This document shows positions 34,574 to 45,980 of a stretch of DNA of 64,000 bases, in pieces (position 1 is the first letter of the stretch; each line of letters opens with the position of its first letter). Origin of the DNA: Bisporella sp. PMI_857 (lineage: Eukaryota > Ascomycota > Leotiomycetes > Helotiales > Helotiaceae); contig JAJSPD010000004.1 in assembly GCA_021307315.1 (NCBI GenBank), positions 682,001 to 746,000 on the forward strand, in the 5' to 3' direction. The translations under genes were made by a program, and so were the position numbers. Under the pieces are notes generated by a model that searched no databases, was not told the DNA's origin, and was given only the letters and a program-made list of their open reading frames with translations.

Positions 34574-35504
34574 ATGGCAGCAACATCAACCTTTTTTAGC
34601 ATTGTAGCCGGTGTGGGTGCCGGAACAGGCAAGTGTTTCCCCAATATATCTTTCTATTCCATATCGCAAACTAAAAGACTTATGCTATATAGGACGCTCC
34701 GTGGCCATCAAGTTCGCCAAAACATACCCCGTCGTGCTCCTCGCGCGCAAACCGGAGAACTATGAATCCATCGTCAAGGAGATAAACTCCTCCGGTGGCC
34801 AAGCAATTGGCATATCTACCGACGTCTCATCTCCTGAATCTGTGAAGAACGCTTTTGGCGAGATCAAGAAGGAGTTTAAGGGTAAGAAGCTGGCGGCTGC
34901 AATCTTTAATGTTGGGGGTTCGTTTTTGAGAAAGCCATTTTTGGAGACGAAGTTGGAAGAGTATGAGGCAGGGTATAAGGCTAATGGGTGAGTACTCTAA
35001 CTTCAATGGGGTGGCAGGTATGACAGTTGCTGAAAAAAAAAAACCACATAGGAGGGGATTCTTCCTGTTCTCACAAGCGGCGCTGCCACTTCTTCTAGAA
35101 TCTGTCCCGGACTCTCCCCATCCTCCATCCTTGATCATCACAGGTTCTACCGGATCGCTGAGAGGAAGCTCTAACCTGTCCTCCTTTGCAAGTGGTCAAT
35201 TTGCAAAGAGGGCTACCGGCCAGAGTCTCGCGAGAGAGTTTGGTCCTCAGGGTATTCATGTTGCACACGTGATCATTGATGGTGTGATTGATATCCCAAG
35301 GACCAAAGAGTTGCCGGTGAATGGAGGTGCTGAGGACGGGAAGATCAGCAGTGATGCTGTGAGTTGCTCCTGTCTAAATTTTGACTAACGTGTATTCTGA
35401 TATTCCAAATCTAGATTGCCGATACATATTGGCACTTGCACACGCAGCCTAGGTCTCACTTCACACAAGAACTAGATGTTCGGCCTTATGTTGAGAAATG
35501 GTGA
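34574..35504 (+). CDS. Short-chain dehydrogenase/reductase-like protein with altered active site
   Basis: CDS join(34574..34628, 34693..34987, 35052..35358, 35415..35504), 248 aa. Intron 1 starts with GC (GCAAGT) and ends ATAG, a GC-AG intron. Splicing it forms the nucleotide-binding glycine motif GVGAGTGRSVAIKFA. Further SDR landmarks are LLARKPENYE, AAIFNVGGSF (the NNAG-like position) and SLIITGSTGS with the catalytic-type serine. The Tyr-x-x-x-Lys pair, however, is replaced by Phe-Ala-Ser-Gly-Gln (FASGQFAKRA), so both catalytic residues are absent. Related fungal proteins with Phe at the first position exist to my memory, but usually keep the lysine. The protein may bind NAD(P) without classic dehydrogenase chemistry. 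The short last exon ends RPYVEKW. Substrate unknown. Confidence 0.88.
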
Positions 35505-36186
35505 TACTTTATTTCGCTAGCTTATGTATAATGAAATGACAAATTTCCAAGAACTTGAAAAGTGAGCCAACACTGTGTTTTTAATGCTAGCTTATTTTGT
35601 TGAGAGCATAAGACATGTGAGCATGAGACATGTGAATGGCCCAGACACTATCTGTCATTCACTGGTTTTCGAAGTGCGAAAGTGAAAGGCGATATGTATC
35701 TCACCATCAAACTCTCTTCATCACGGACTGATATCTAGAGGACAGTCTGCAGGCGAGAGGTTGAGCTTCCGAAGGAGTCAACCCGTCTCAGTATAGGCCA
35801 TTGTTTTAACTCGAGTATCCATATAAATCCAGTAATGGAGAATAACGGGCTGATAAAAGGCCAAATCCATGCACGGCCTGACGAAAGCATTGATGTCAAG
35901 TAGCCATTAAACAAGTCTCATTCATGTATCATTTATATAGCATGCTGTAGATGTTAGTCGAGGGCAACCCTCCCAAAGCAATGTATAGCAAAATACGGGA
36001 CAGTGTCTAATTCAGACACATTTTGCTTCGGGAGAACTCCCATGGAGCATTTCACAAACGTGCAAGCACAAGACTGTGAAATGGCCATAATGTTTTTTTT
36101 TGTCATTCATTGACCTATGCTTCGCTAGCAGATATCAGACGCCAACCAGCCATCATGCCAAAGCAGACCCATTTTCCATGCCTTAT
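35505..36186. other. Convergent intergenic region
   Basis: This lies between the 3' ends of the dehydrogenase and RPL26. Two imperfect copies of a GAGCATGAGACATGTG-like string occur near 35605-35635. No gene is seen. Confidence 0.45.
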
Positions 36187-36743
36187 TTATGCCTTGTCCT
36201 TGCCCGACAGCTTCTTCTTAATCTCGCGGCCAGTCTTGATGCGCTCTAGTATGTTCTCACGATCCTTGTCGAGCTTGAGCTTTGTGATGACGACGTTTGA
36301 AGGATGAATGCCGAGTGGGACGGATTGGCCAGAAGACTTCTCCTTGACCACGCGCTCGATATGGACGACGTATTTGAGACGGTAGACGGAGGTGATCTTG
36401 CCCTCACGGCCCTTGGCTGAGCCGCGGACAATAAGCACCTCGTCGTCCTTGCGAATAGGAATGGAGCGGACCTGAGAACCGTTAATTTGGCGCCGGGCAC
36501 AGAATCTAAGCGTACGAACATTGTACTTCTCGCGGAGCTCCTTGCTAAGGGGTGCGCTCATAATGGTACGTCTGACGCTGGAGGGGGCATCGTAGTGAGC
36601 CTTGCGCGACTTTCTCCTTGAGGAGTGAAGGGCTGCATCGAGGTCAGTTTTGCGCTATTGCAAAAGTTTCGGCACAATTGAGCAGAATACACCCCGCCGG
36701 TGAGTAGGCCGCGAGTAAACATACCAGAGTTAATCTTGGTCAT
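36187..36743 (-). CDS. RPL26: 60S ribosomal protein L26 (uL24)
   Basis: CDS complement join(36187..36471, 36520..36632, 36725..36743), 138 aa. Exon 1 encodes MTKINS and part of the next codon; intron 1 (92 nt) has donor GTATGT and acceptor GATGCAG. Spliced, the start reads [20 protein letters not shown], then [19 protein letters not shown], as in L26. Intron 2 (48 nt) interrupts [15 protein letters not shown]; its donor is the less usual GTTCGT, chosen because it alone gives the family sequence. The intron has no stop and is a multiple of three, so unspliced RNA would add 16 residues. The KOW motif ([19 protein letters not shown]) is intact. This protein sits near the peptide exit of the large subunit. 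Confidence 0.93.
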
Positions 36744-37845
36744 CTTGGCGATAGGGAAGATGAACGTTGTCGATTATTGTCGTAATGGTCGTTGCTTCAA
36801 TATTTTCAAATCCGAAAGTCGAAAACTCTGGGTGGGAGACAGAGACGCTAAAATTTTGGCGACAGTCTTGGCAACGAAGCAGTCTGGGCATGGTTGGTTC
36901 GCTTCAAGTGGGGCGTCCCCTTTTCTTCAAAACAGCGATCAGAACTTTTACAGTGCTTCAACATCAAAACATATGCACAGTGCGCTGGGTCGAGAGATCT
37001 ACAATCTTCATTTAATTTGAACTTATAAATAGCAAATGCTGTGTAGCACTTTGCTTCAAGTCTTCCTGTCCTGTGACCACAAAACTAGTTTTTTTTGCAA
37101 GGGTCTCCTTATGGTTTCTTTCTGAACCTTTCAATGTTGTATTCTTACACATACGTTGATATCTGGTATGATCTCAATGAGTATCAGACACGATATCGTA
37201 GTCACATGCTCAGAGAGTGGTCAGCCATTCATGATAAAGATTTTCAACTGTCAGCCACAGCCACCTCCAAGTTGTAATTAGTGACATTGCGTTGCCCCTT
37301 ACGCGTCCCGAAAAGAAGCGAAACTGAAAGCATCTTGCCAAGGAGCGCCAATAACAGTGCTGGCCCTGTTTACATAAGACTTGAGGCTATCATTTCCAAA
37401 GCCATTAGCATTTGCATACATCCCATTAGCTATTCTTGAGCAAATGACGAAGAGAGGCCCACAAGCCGCGGGTCATCAAAGGCGAATAATCGCACATGTG
37501 GTTGGTTACCCTCATTTATCTCATGTTTCAAGTCCTATTAGACGTATTATGAATATCATTTGAGGGGCGCTGCGATGGCGAAGCTTTCTACAGCGTGGAG
37601 ATGAGGGCTGCTCCAAAATGCGGCTTTCACTCCTAGCTTGCGATGCTGCGTTCCCCAGATACGTACGCCTTTGCCGTAGATTGCACACGTTGCATGGTTA
37701 TGGCCAAGAACTTATTGTTCTGTTGACTCGTGAGTCAGGACTCTATAAGAATTGAAGCTGTCTCTCAAATCTTCATCCTGCCGTTCACAGCATAGCATTC
37801 GTTTGACTTTTATTTCAACCTTTATTTCCTATTCTATTCGCAAAC
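36744..37845. other. Divergent upstream region (RPL26 / intradiol dioxygenase)
   Basis: About 1.1 kb between two divergent starts. The right end is CT-rich before the secreted protein's ATG. Short open frames (36700-37020, 37381-37563, 37752-37952) have no support. Confidence 0.45.
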
Positions 37846-39298
37846 ATGTATTACTTTTCGCAAGCATTGAAGGCACTCACTGTAGTTGCCATAATCGACC
37901 AGGCTCTAGCACATCCAGGTCACGATCTTGCACAAGAAGTTGCAGAGCGTGAAGCTTTTCTTCAGAACTCAAAGAGGGATCTCAGCCACTGCAGCGCCAA
38001 ACTGAAGAAGCGTGGAATTGAGGACAAGGCTCTCAAACGCCGTCAAGCATCAATTGCGAAAGCACGTGCTGCGAGAGGTCTGACAAAAAGTGAGTGATAT
38101 AGGTTGTGCTTAAGAATAGCTGGATTGCTAACAGCAAACTCTAGAGCACCAAGTAGCTGCACGAGACCTTGATACTGTGCTGAGCACCTCCCATGCTTCC
38201 TCTCTCGATGTCACTCCAAACACAAGCGGCCTTGACGATATCATATTTGGAAATTCTTCATGTATCTTGATGCCAGAGGTTACTATTGGCCCTTATTGTA
38301 TGCATACTCCGTACATTGATTTTCTCTACTAATACCACCTAGATGTTTCAGGAGAATATATCCGTGACGATATCCGCGAGGACCAAGAGGGTGTAGAGAT
38401 CATCATTGATGCACAATTTATTGATGTAGACACATGCGAGCCCGTTCCAAAACTGATGTGGGATCTCTGGCACTGCAACTCCACTGGTGTCTACTCAGGC
38501 GTGGTGGCAAGTGGTAACGGTGACTCAAGTGATGAGACCAACTTGGACGCTACTTTCCTCCGTGGCCTGACCGAAACCGATGACGACGGGGTTGCTCAAG
38601 TGACCAGTATCTTCCCAGGCCACTACTCTGGTCGGACCACTCACATCCACGTTGTTGGGCATCTCAACGGAACAACACTCGACAATGGAACATATTCCGG
38701 CGGAACAATCTCGAATATTGGACAATTATTCTTCGACCAGGACTTGATCACTGAAATCGACACAATCTCACCTTACTCATTGAACTCACAAACTCTCACC
38801 ACAAATGAAGAAGATTCCATTATGGCTAGCGAGACTGGGAACGGTGTGGATCCAGTCCTCAACTATGTTCTGCTCGGCGACAGTGTTTCTGATGGTTTGT
38901 TCATGTGGATCAGCATCGGTATTGACACATCTGCCTCCCTGACAGGAACTGCGGCAGCTACACTCACTGCTGACGGAGGTGTTGAGAATTCGAATAGCGG
39001 CGTTGGAGGTGGAGATATGGGAGGTGCGCCATCAGGAAACGGGACAGCTACTGGACCAGGTGGACAAGGTGGAAACGGCACAAGACCGTCTGGTGTTGCT
39101 GGGGCGTCTGGCTTGGCATCAACTATCATTGGGGCAACCAGCACTGGTGGTGCCAGCACACTAACAAGTACTGCTACTAGCACGGTGAGAGGTACTGCTG
39201 CCAGCACGAGTGCTACAACTTCTGGTGCTGCCGTCACTAGCTTGGCCGTAACTGGTGCTGCGAACAGGCGAGGTTCTGTGTTTGGCTTTCTCTTCTAA
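37846..39298 (+). CDS. Secreted intradiol ring-cleavage dioxygenase-like protein
   Basis: CDS join(37846..38089, 38145..38297, 38343..39298), 450 aa; introns of 55 and 45 nt. A signal peptide (MYYFSQALKALTVVAIIDQALA) is followed by HPGHDLAQEVAEREAF, typical of the extracellular fungal dioxygenases. The catalytic domain contains MPEVTIGPYYVSGEYIRDDI (made by splicing intron 2), LWHCNSTGVYSGV and FPGHYSGRTTHIHV. These hold the expected Tyr and His ligands of the Fe(III) centre (Tyr in VYSG, Tyr-His-His in GHYSGRTTHIH). The C-terminal 110 residues are Gly/Ser/Thr-rich and low in complexity, ending in a short hydrophobic segment, possibly a GPI signal. The family cleaves catechol-type aromatics; the natural substrate of the extracellular fungal members is unclear, lignin or phenolic detoxification being the usual suggestion. 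Confidence 0.9.
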
Positions 39299-39855
39299 GC
39301 TTAGGTGGCATTTAAGATGAAGTCTCACTCTTTTCTTTGAATTATATTATCCACAGCGGCTAGATAATATAGAGCTGGCCTGGCAGGCAATGAAACTACT
39401 ATATCCATTTCAATGATTTTTTTTGGGAAGTCCCTTGGCTGTGATGTTAATCTTGGTCCAATTTCCTCAATTTTGTCATCTTCGATTGGAAATCGCTTAT
39501 GTTTCTTTAGCACTAGAAGTAATATGAGACATAGAAGAGTTGTATTCTTGATTTAGCATGATTGCTATTATATACTTGCTCAACCCCAAAAACTTTTACG
39601 GAGATCATGCATGCCTCTATTAAAGTCATCAGCATGTTAAGTACGGGATGATCTAAAACAGTTAGGACTCGTTCCGCCAGCGATCAATATCTACAGTCCT
39701 TTCACCTAGTTATAATTGACTTTTTCACTATATGCCGATTACCCGCGTTGAATTCCCGTGCCGAAGCGGGGCCAAGCACCATATCCGATCCCACCTCATC
39801 TATCATCACAACTTTGTTTCTACGCGCGCCATTCCTCGCAACCTCCGCAAACAAG
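39299..39855. other. Intergenic region upstream of DAD1
   Basis: 557 bp holding the 3' UTR of the dioxygenase gene and the DAD1 promoter. An AT-rich block lies in the first half. No gene is seen. Confidence 0.45.
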
Positions 39856-40356
39856 ATGTCAACCGCGTCGCGACCAGCAGGATCAGCATCCACAACCACA
39901 CAGCCGGGCGAGAAGACTTTTTTTGAGCAGCAACGCGAGGCTCTCCTCAAGGAAATCTCTCTTGTATGTTCGCCCAGTATTTGAGGAGGTGAAAAGAGGT
40001 TAGGGGCTGAAAAATGACAGAGTTTCGAGCATGTGTTGGCAAATATCAATAAGTTGAATCGAAGCCTAGAGGGGGTGATTGCTGTGAGTCGACCCTAGAT
40101 TTGGGGACAACAAGGATGAGGATTATGGTAGATAAGCAAGGGGGAAAGGAGTTTTGCAAGTTCGAGATGCAATAGACGCTAATATGCGCAGGTTGGAAAT
40201 GAGTTTAGCTCGGTGGAAGCGCTATGGTCGCAGTTTGAGAATGTAATGGCAAAAGATCCAGATGCAGATAATGAGGTGCAGAATGCGGAGGAGGGAAGTG
40301 ATAATGAAAGGGAAGATGAGCTGGTTGTGGAGGAGGAACGCGCACCACGACGATAA
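39856..40356 (+). CDS. DAD1: DASH/Dam1 complex subunit Dad1
   Basis: CDS join(39856..39963, 40021..40083, 40192..40356), 111 aa; introns of 57 and 108 nt, all phase 0. Dad1 is part of the DASH ring that couples kinetochores to microtubules in fungi. The conserved core is spread over the three exons: [20 protein letters not shown], then [20 protein letters not shown], then [19 protein letters not shown]. The tail is strongly acidic ([17 protein letters not shown]). The small middle exon (63 nt) makes this gene easy to miss. The ATG at 39856 is the in-frame methionine closest to the conserved block, and I prefer it over upstream options. Confidence 0.92.
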
Positions 40357-40752
40357 TTCACAAATATGCAGTATTGGAGATGATGACATTTTACAGATTA
40401 CATGGCGTTATGTGCGGAATGATACCCATAAATTAGCAGAGCCTACAACAACATGAAGGAACTGGCAATTATTTGTTCGATTTATTTGTGTCCTAGAAAA
40501 ACAATCATGATACATAAGAAAACCAGGCATTCCCGTTGCCATCCTAAGCGTAGTGATCAACACAATAATTCATATGCCGGAAAAGAAAATTGGTCTAGGG
40601 TTCCGTAACAGTAAAGCGATAGTCATGCCGGCAAGTCAATGGACTCGCTCTTTTGCCAAACTCCCATGAACTCTCGGTACTATTATGGATGCCCTGTGTT
40701 ATGCAGTCGTAAGTCACGTCGATATCGTCGCAAGTCATGTGTCAAATGTTGT
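40357..40752. other. Convergent intergenic region
   Basis: 396 bp between the 3' ends of DAD1 and RHO4, presumably both 3' UTRs. Confidence 0.5.
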
Positions 40753-41759
40753 TTACAAGAAATTGCAGTTCCGCTTCTTCCTCTTCTTCACAGGAACACC
40801 AGACTGTGCTGCGGAACTTGGGCTTTGCTGTTGATTACTCCGGTCGTTAGCAACAACCGTGTCGATGGCCATTGCAAAGATTTCATCAACACCTTGCATC
40901 TCCTTACTGCTGCACTCCATGTAACGAGCACCCATCTTTTGAGCCACTTGCATTCCTTGCTCTGTTGTCACAGGTGTAAGGCCTTGGGTTTTGAGCAGGT
41001 CAATACAGGTTCGCTTTGTCCGAAGATCTGATTTTAACCCGACAAGAACAAGAGGTGTGTAAGGACAGAAATGCAACACCTCGGGATACCACTGATTTGG
41101 GCTGTCAGTAGGCTGAAGTTTGTATCTGGAGATAAGTAAATCTCACCTTATCCAAGACGTTTTCAAGTGAGTTTGGACAATCGATAGCGAAGCAAACAAA
41201 CAAGAGGTCTGTTTCGGGGTACGACAGAGGTCTGAGGCGGTCGTATTCTTCCTGTCCAGCGGTATCCCAGAGCGCCAATTCTAGCATTTTCCCCGTTCCG
41301 GGATGTATTGGGTGGGTGATATAGTTCTCAAAGACTGTAGGAACGTATTTCTGAGTAGTGTCAGTCTTGAAATTTGCCCGCAATTGAAAGTCCTACCTCC
41401 GGAAAGTATCCTTGACTGTAGCTGATCAAAAGGCAAGTCTTGCCACATCCACCATCTCCAACGACCACGATCTTCTTTGAGTACGCTGGGCCTTCCGTCA
41501 TATGTGTGGCGGAGGATTCTCTTCCTGTGGAAGCGCTCATCATGGTGCTAACCTGCCACAGTTGCATATTAATAACTGATTTAAGATGAGCTTGTTCAGC
41601 GAGATGAAATAACTAAGACAAAACACATACTGTGCCGTCGCTTGATCTTGCGCTTTGTTCACGTCGATTTTGCTTTCTTCTAGGTGCTTCGTGTTGATCT
41701 GACATATCTGAGCGCCGTTGGTGGTGGTGTTGGTGATGGTTATTTTGTTGATAATCCAT
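40753..41759 (-). CDS. RHO4: Rho-family GTPase, Rho4-like
   Basis: CDS complement join(40753..41091, 41147..41350, 41397..41552, 41631..41759), 275 aa; introns of 55, 46 and 78 nt, all phase 0. An unusually long N-terminal extension (about 75 residues, with a His/Gln-rich start [14 protein letters not shown]) precedes the G domain: P-loop [14 protein letters not shown], effector region [28 protein letters not shown], and the SSKE guanine-specificity box. Position 115-type residues read GLKSDL instead of the common G-x-K-x-D-L form GNKxDL/GTKxDL. The C terminus is a lysine/arginine cluster followed by the CAAX box CNFL, whose final Leu predicts geranylgeranylation. Rho4 acts in septation and cell-wall organisation in filamentous fungi. 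The N-terminal extension and polybasic CAAX tail favour Rho4 over Rho1/Rho3. The orthology is a judgement from these features. Confidence 0.88.
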
Positions 41760-42206
41760 GACAGGCGAATATAAAGGTGAGAGTGTAGGTGAGATGGCGC
41801 ACGGAAGGGGTGATTGGAGGTACCGGATATAGTGATGCCTCCGTGTAAGACTTATGAAAGTGAGGTTTAATCACAGATGATTCTGATGTATGGAGTTCAA
41901 GATGTGGAATGGCTCGGTTTCCATATGAGGCACCTTGTTTGAAATTCTATTGACGCTGTGGTTAACGGGGGGATGGATTGCTTGGCTCTTGCCACACTAG
42001 GCTGGCCGAGGTTTGATAACCATAGGGTCCAACGTGGATTTCTGGGGGAGATTCCCACAACATAACTTTGTGGCCGCGGAATATGGAGAAGCCCTTTCCA
42101 AATAACCACAGCCACGTTCACTCCTTACAATTCAAAAACCCTTTGGTCTAGAGCGCGCAAGAGAGAGACATTGAATTGTGCGCTAAACATATAATCGCAT
42201 GCCTCG
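41760..42206. promoter_or_regulatory. Divergent promoter region (RHO4 / sphingosine-1-phosphate phosphatase)
   Basis: 447 bp between two divergent starts. No coding frame and no recognisable factor site. Confidence 0.4.
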
Positions 42207-44316
42207 ATGTGTCCTATTACAAATGGCTCTGATGAGCTAGCGCTAGGGAAAGATGCCCCACCTCCTGTGATAGCGATCACAACTGTGCCTGAAGATGTTA
42301 TTGATGCAGGACTACGGAGTTTGGATCATTGTAAGTCTCTTGGATGGACTCTGAAGTATGCTGCGCAACAACTTCCTGCACATATTGCGCCTTGAAAGCT
42401 CCTTGCCTGCGACGGTGTCGACGCACCTCAGGGCGCAAGTACTCTCTCCATTGTTTGGCAATTTCAGGCCATAAGAACTATAAATTTACTCTTGCGTCTT
42501 GGAGACATAGTCTCAAGACCAGCTAATCTATATACGAGATTTAACTGACATTTGACTAGACAAGCGCAAACTTTCACCATGGAGGTACAGTCTGCGGCAG
42601 AGACTCTTGCCCCTGATACGGTGGGAAACTCCCTATCTGGCTTGGATGCAGCACAATATGCGGTCACCAGCCCTTGATTCATATTTCGCCATAACAGCAA
42701 ACTTAGGCACACATACCTTTTTTATGGTGGTGCTTCCAATTCTATTCTGGTGTGGACACACGTCGCTGGGCAGAGGGTAAATTCCCAAACTGCAAGCTCT
42801 GATATTGGTGGCTGACGGAAGTAGAATGGTGCATATATTGGCCGCAGGAGTTTTCTTCACTGGATTCGTCAAAGATATGCTTTCCCTCCCTCGACCCTTG
42901 TCACCACCACTTCGTAGAATCACTATGTCAGGTTCTGCTGCCCTCGAATATGGCTTTCCTTCTACCCACTCTGCCAATGCAGTATCAGTCGCAGTCTATG
43001 CTCTGTTCACAATTCATTCTCCGGATTGCCAGTTGCGAGACTCAACCAAATTGGCGTTGGAGATATTGAGCTACTCATATGCTTTCTCTATCATTCTTGG
43101 ACGCCTCTACTGTGGAATGCACGGATTCTTAGATGTAATTGTGGGCAGCATTATGGGGGCTGCGATATCTGTCATTGAATGCGTCTACGGCACTGATATC
43201 GATAAGTTTCTTCACCAAAGCTCATGGATTGCACCAGCTACTGTTGCGCTAGTGATTATCTTTTTGATTCGAATCCATCCCGAACCAGCTGATGATTGCC
43301 CTTGCTTCGACGATAGTGTTGCGTTCGCGGGAGTCATGATTGGAATTGAGATTGGTGGTTGGCACTATGCAACTGGGAATTGGGCCTGGGACATCCCCGT
43401 CCCAGCTACAGTACCGTTTGACTTGCAGCATATGGGCTGGTTCACTGTGATCTTGCGAGTGTTTGTTGGCGTTCTTGTCATCTTCGCATGGAGAGAATTG
43501 ATGAAACCATCATTATTGAAGTTTCTTCCACATCTTTTCCGAACCATTGAAAAGTATGGCTTTATCCTGCCCCGAAAATTCTTCATGCCGGCCTCCGAGT
43601 ACAAGAATATTCCTGCTAGATTAAAGGTGGATAATGTTATGCCATCAGTCTCAGATCTACCCAGTCTGTTGACTTCGATTCGACACCCGGGGAGAGTTCG
43701 TTCTGTCTCTGTAGGTCCGCAATCTGCAGCTGATGCATATGAAACCCTCGCATATCGAGAGAAGAGGCGGAGAGATAGTTTGACAATGACATCCAAGGAA
43801 TTGGAAGCTGGTTCTCCCATCTCTCGCTCTCCATCGCCAAAGCACCATACAAACCCTTCATCCTTCTCATTAAACAGTGACGATAAAGACGGATCTGTTT
43901 CTCAGGCGTCAGGAGTCTCTGCTTCGTTGAAACTAAATGTCGCTGGGAACCTGCCGAATCCTGCTTTCTCCCAAATCGGCTCATATGAACAGCAGATGGG
44001 CCAGGGCCATGTAATATTCTCACCAACGTCACCGGCTGTTGAAAAGGATCTAGAAGATGAAACCGAAATCATGATTGGACATCAGACAGAAATGGAAGAG
44101 AAAGAGATGTTTTCCAGGTTAGAAAAGCCTCGTTCTAGATACGATGTTGAAGTTGTTACGAAACTTGTGGTTTACGCTGGTAAGCCCACCATGCGACTTT
44201 TCGTCTTATTCATTACTAAGTTTCCAGGAATCGGTGTCTTAGCCGTTGAAATAAACCCTATCATTTTTGAGATCATTGGGCTTGGTATGGGACAACATCC
44301 TCCTCCTTTGCGATGA
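42207..44316 (+). CDS. LCB3: Long-chain base-1-phosphate phosphatase (Lcb3/Ysr3 type)
   Basis: CDS join(42207..42330, 42560..42776, 42825..44179, 44228..44316), 594 aa. The enzyme removes phosphate from sphingoid base phosphates in the ER membrane. After a short cytosolic start, intron 1 (229 nt) joins SLDHY to KRKLSPWRYSLRQ; MRSPALDSYFAITANLGTH follows. The three PAP2 motifs are K-D-x6-R-P (KDMLSLPRP), PSTHSANA and SIILGRLYCGMHGFLDVIVG with the catalytic His. Several hydrophobic helices surround them (for example GVFFTGFV, APATVALVIIFLI). A long disordered region (about residues 400-545) precedes a final helix. The last intron (48 nt, TACTAAG branch) has no stop and keeps the frame, so it could be overlooked; removing it gives VYAGIGVLAVEINPIIFEII, as in the family. 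Confidence 0.9.
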
Positions 44317-44969
44317 CCATCACATTCAACTTAATTGATTCGCTCTTCTTGGAGCATCGGTAATTGAGAGTAAAGCTGTTTGGGCATATCTTTGGTGCAG
44401 CATCCAGATACTTGCACATAATATAGGATTCACAGTGCTAGATTAGGTGTTGGAGAATCAGTGCATTTAGGGCAGACGCCTCACTAAACGTGTATATAAG
44501 GATTGTATATAATCAATCTTATACTATGGTGATTGAGGATCTCATAGCACTATAGCTATACGCTATTTTCCCTTCATAGATGACTTGTGGGGGTGTTTTT
44601 TTGATCGACTCTGACGCATGTAGTCAAGAATAGGACTTGGATCAAACTTTCCGAAGGATATTCAGTGCGGGTGGGAGAGAAATGGGGGAGCTCTACCTTT
44701 ATCTAAAAGTAGAAACACTCGTAAAACATTACAATGTAGAAAACCGGTCCAATTCCGCTGGTAAATGCTCTAGTTTGGAGTCTTCCCCAAAGAGCACGAA
44801 TATTGATTTGACCTCTGTCAACTTATGAGCTTGTTTGATGAACTTCCTCCTAAGATGGAGGAAACCCTGCTCCTGTAGCTGTTCTGCAAGCTGTAGTCGT
44901 GATTGCTAGCTTTTGATCTGCCTTCATAGACCGTAGCTGGAGATAATTGGACTCCCATCCTATTATGCC
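44317..44969. other. Convergent intergenic region
   Basis: About 650 bp between the 3' ends of the phosphatase and cyclophilin genes. The frame at 44637-44828 is unsupported. Confidence 0.5.
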
Positions 44970-45507
44970 TCACCCAGCTAGAGGATTCGCATGGACTGTA
45001 ACGCTCTGGATCTTGATTTCCTCCTTAGGTCTGTTCTTCTTGTCCACTGCAACGGCCTCCATTTTATTCAAGGTCGCCAAGGCATCGTCACCAAGGACAT
45101 GCCCAAATATTGTATTTTTCCCATCAAGATGCGGCGCTTTGTCAAAACAGATGAAGAATTGGCTCCCATTGGTGTCAGGACCCTTGTTGGCCATACTGAC
45201 GATGCCTCTTGCATTATGGCGTAGCGCAGGTCGAATTTCATCCTCGAAAGATTCCTTCCAGATAGATTCTCCTCCCTTGGGTTGTGAGGGCGGCGCGCCA
45301 GTTTGTATCATGAAGCTTGGTATGAGCCTGTGGAAGAGGGACCCATCATAATATCCAGAGGCGCACAGGGCAAGAAAGTTCTATGAAGAAGTTAGACAAA
45401 TTTTATCTCAAAGTATGCGGAGCTTGCACTTCTGCTGTTTTTGGCACACTTTCGCAGAATACTTCAATCTTGATGGCACCGAGATTTGTATGTAAAGTAA
45501 CGGACAT
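44970..45507 (-). CDS. Peptidyl-prolyl cis-trans isomerase, cyclophilin (PPIL3/Cyp10 type)
   Basis: CDS complement join(44970..45380, 45430..45507), 162 aa, a single-domain cyclophilin. The 49-nt intron (donor GTGCAAG, acceptor TTCATAG) joins PKTAE to NFLALCASGYYDGSLFHRLI. The start MSVTLHTNLGAIKIEVFCES lacks any signal sequence, as in the nuclear, spliceosome-associated PPIL1/PPIL3 group. Active-site residues are seen in FHRLIPSFMIQ (Arg) and GSQFFICF. The site that is Trp in cyclophilin A is replaced by His in APHLDGKNTIFGHV, again as in PPIL3-like members. It catalyses proline isomerisation; a splicing role is known for the family, not shown here. It is divergent from the arrestin-like gene with 473 bp between starts. 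Confidence 0.9.
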
Positions 45508-45980
45508 TTTGCAGTCTTAACATAGTTCGTGGTAGGGCTGAGGCATTGCTGGATGTGGACAGGAGGGATAAACTAGTAAGCATTTCTATAGGCGGGGGTA
45601 CGACAGGCTGCCGAAGCTCTAAGCGATTGTTGGATGTACCTTGAGAGTCCTAAACAATGTCATATTGATGCAAGCTTTGATTGCGGAATGCCATTATAAT
45701 TGCGACCGAAATTAATGTTCACTATTATCGTCGCTCCTTTTTATCGAGTCTTTGCACATTAGAACATCACAACTCGATCCTTGATACCCTAGAATAGTGC
45801 TGAGCCTCGTCATATCAAGCTCACCTCCTCGCAACGCTCTCCCTCGGAGGTCCCGCGCGCATTCCTGCAACACCAAAATATACCTATGATAGTCCTCTCA
45901 CGATCACAGCACGTTGACTGCCCACGCCGACATCATTTTGGCGCAAACCGCGCGGTGGCGCAGAGTGAGCCCGAGACAAA
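45508..45980. promoter_or_regulatory. Divergent promoter region (cyclophilin / arrestin-like)
   Basis: 473 bp between two divergent starts. Nothing specific is recognised. Confidence 0.4.

Noticed and set aside
38863..39237. Long minus-strand open frame opposite the dioxygenase C terminus
   Set aside because: Antisense shadow of the low-complexity Gly/Ser/Thr coding region.
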